From contig JASDRS010000026.1 in assembly GCA_041441915.1 (NCBI GenBank), positions 71,514-135,513 of the forward strand: a DNA stretch of 64,000 nt. The letters run 5' to 3'. Of this stretch, positions 62,628 through 64,000 are shown piece after piece. Both the position numbers and the translations under genes were made by a program. The notes below the pieces were generated by a model. That model had not been told where the DNA came from, searched no databases, and saw nothing but the letters and a program-made list of their open reading frames with translations. Origin of the DNA: UBA10365 sp041441915 (GTDB lineage: Bacteria > Pseudomonadota > Alphaproteobacteria > Rhodobacterales > Rhodobacteraceae). Numbering within the stretch: position 1 is the stretch's first letter; each line of letters starts with the position of its first letter.

Positions 62628-63422
62628 ATGTATCCTACAAAATACCATAAACCTGCCTCGATAGCAGAGGCTGTTGCGGCGCTGTCTGGAGGTGAGGACG
62701 CCATGGTTTTGGCCGGTGGCCAAACCCTTATAGGGACCATGAAAAACCATCTTGCTGCGCCGAGTGACCTGGTGGATATCCGCCAGATTGATGGTTTTTC
62801 AGGGGTGAGTGCCGAGGGTGATATCCTGCATATCGGCGCGGCCACCACCCATGCCGAGGTGGCATTAAGTGGCGATGTTAAACGGCTTTGTCCGGCGCTT
62901 GGGGCGCTGGCGGGTGGAATCGGAGATCCGGCGGTGCGCCATATGGGCACCATCGGGGGGTCGATCGCCAACAATGATCCGGCGGCAGATTATCCTGCCG
63001 GGCTTTTAGCGCTGGGTGCCACGATTGTGACCAATACGCGCGAACTTTCGGCGGACGAATTTTTCCAAGGTATGTTTACTACCGCACTGGAGGACGGTGA
63101 GATTATCACTGCGGTTAAAGTCTCGGCGCCTTCAAAGGCGGCCTATGTCAAATTTCCGCAACCTGCTTCGCTGTACGCGATGGTTGGCGTTTTTGTTGCC
63201 GATGGTGTGGCTGGGATACGTGTGGCCGTAACCGGTGCTGGTGAAGATGGTGTGTTCCGCCATGCCGGGATGGAGACAGCCTTGAGCGCTGATTGGGCTT
63301 CGGGCGCATTGGACGCGGTCAAAGTTGGGTCTGACGGCTTGTTGTCTGATCTGCACTGTGCGGCCGACTATCGTGCCAGCCTGATCAAAACCATAGCCAA
63401 ACGCGCGGTTGCTGCCGCTTAA
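62628..63422 (+). CDS. coxM: CoxM-type FAD-binding subunit
   Basis: 264 residues of the CO-dehydrogenase flavoprotein type. LAGGQTLIGTMKNHLAAP and HMGTIGGSIANNDPAADYP bind FAD, and the C-terminal domain is complete (LLSDLHCAADYRASLIKTIA). About 20 residues shorter than many form I CoxM proteins. Third gene of the S-L-M set; a good GGAGG site precedes it. Confidence 0.94.
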   Translation: MYPTKYHKPASIAEAVAALSGGEDAMVLAGGQTLIGTMKNHLAAPSDLVDIRQIDGFSGVSAEGDILHIGAATTHAEVALSGDVKRLCPALGALAGGIGDPAVRHMGTIGGSIANNDPAADYPAGLLALGATIVTNTRELSADEFFQGMFTTALEDGEIITAVKVSAPSKAAYVKFPQPASLYAMVGVFVADGVAGIRVAVTGAGEDGVFRHAGMETALSADWASGALDAVKVGSDGLLSDLHCAADYRASLIKTIAKRAVAAA

Positions 63423-64000
63423 TCTTTACGGGATCACTATCTCTGCCATACTCGCTCCGAGTACAACCGGGGTGGTGTTGTCGTTGCAAGGGTCTGCATT
63501 GATTTTTATGTCGTCTCGCGATGAGCTATACCTTGCAATGGCGGCGCCTCATCGGGGCCCTCTCACTCGCCAATGTTGAACGAGATATCTGGCAGGAGGC
63601 CAATTTTTGCCAGTTCAGGAAACGGGTCAGTCTTATGAGGGATCACGCTCGGTGCGACCTGTCTGACCCGAATTATGCTGGCTAAGAGTACTTAAAACCC
63701 AGAAATTGGACAGAAAAGCACGCCAAATTACCCGTATTAAACCCTAAAAACTGCAGATATCTGATTTTTCTTAAAGTAACTTCTGACACGATACAGTCTG
63801 AATGGAAAGGGAATCTCATGCTGAAATATCATCTTAATAGTATAATGTATATTGAATACAGTTGACTTAAGGTCAGTGCTGTGCTTCTTGATGTTTATAG
63901 ATAACGGCTAAATGTGCTTAAATTTAATCACCGTGTAATGAAGCTCTATCAAAAGACCTAAAATCGATCTTTATTAGGTTCTTCACTATTAGGTTTTGGT
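63423..64000. other. Gene-free right end of the window
   Basis: 578 bases after coxM, without a convincing gene. An 8-bp inverted repeat CGGGTCAG (63623-63630) and CTGACCCG (63663-63670) with a 32-base spacer lies inside. From about 63700 the sequence is A+T-rich. No terminator of coxM is clear. Confidence 0.35.

Overview
The window looks like a piece of chromosome from a marine alphaproteobacterium of the Roseobacter group (Rhodobacteraceae) with roughly 50 % G+C. The basis is the gene content and order: sdhC-sdhD-sdhA-[small lipoprotein]-sdhB with NnrU and DUF1737 genes beside it, mdh, then sucCDAB-lpd; a pyrB-pyrX-plsY operon; TIGR02300, DUF3572 and DUF952 proteins; thyX; a stand-alone imuA-like gene; a NhaD sodium/proton antiporter; and a CO-dehydrogenase-like cox cluster. 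A close relative of the RCA group (Planktomarina) would fit, but I cannot prove the genus from sequence alone.

Layout. 0-9.3 kb: end of gshA, the pyrB-pyrX-plsY operon, a divergent uracil-DNA glycosylase-like protein, a DsbD N-domain protein, YqgE, and a tandem aldehyde dehydrogenase paired with deoC. 9.5-17.5 kb: nhaD, an SPFH/NfeD membrane pair of higher G+C, metY between two gene-poor stretches, a DMT exporter and adenine deaminase. 17.8-22.8 kb: an A+T-rich glycosyltransferase-like gene beside tRNA-Ala, a TIGR02300 protein, a YgjP-like metalloprotease, a GntR regulator with deoD, and an aldo/keto reductase gene broken by two in-frame stops. 22.8-37.2 kb: the TCA-cycle block (succinate dehydrogenase, malate dehydrogenase, succinyl-CoA synthetase, 2-oxoglutarate dehydrogenase), with conspicuous palindromes upstream of sdhC and of sucC. 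37.3-55 kb: mostly housekeeping genes (RecD-like helicase, pyrD, tRNA-Gly, metG, imuA-like, tas, thyX, gloA, ribD, nrdR, rpoD, dnaG) mixed with decayed genes. 55-57 kb: an A+T-rich decayed patch. 56.9-63.4 kb: a G+C-richer block coxD-coxE, then coxS-coxL-coxM.

How the genes work together. deoC plus the double aldehyde dehydrogenase, deoD with its GntR neighbour, and ade all point to nucleoside and base salvage. The sdh, mdh, suc and lpd genes form most of the oxidative TCA cycle in about 14 kb. The cox block encodes a three-subunit molybdenum hydroxylase (FeS, Mo and FAD subunits) with a MoxR-type ATPase and a von Willebrand-type partner for maturation. Its large subunit carries the form II motif AYRGAGR, and the gene order is S-L-M, so CO may not be its real substrate.

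Points most worth a second look: the form II cox island; a perfect 32-bp tandem duplication carrying a palindrome ahead of sdhC; twin TTTTGTG/CACAAAA palindromes ahead of sucC; and a striking number of otherwise intact frames interrupted by single stop codons (AKR, heavy-metal sensor, a lysine-rich hypothetical, and a frameshifted MFS transporter). That last pattern suggests recent, ongoing gene loss or assembly error.
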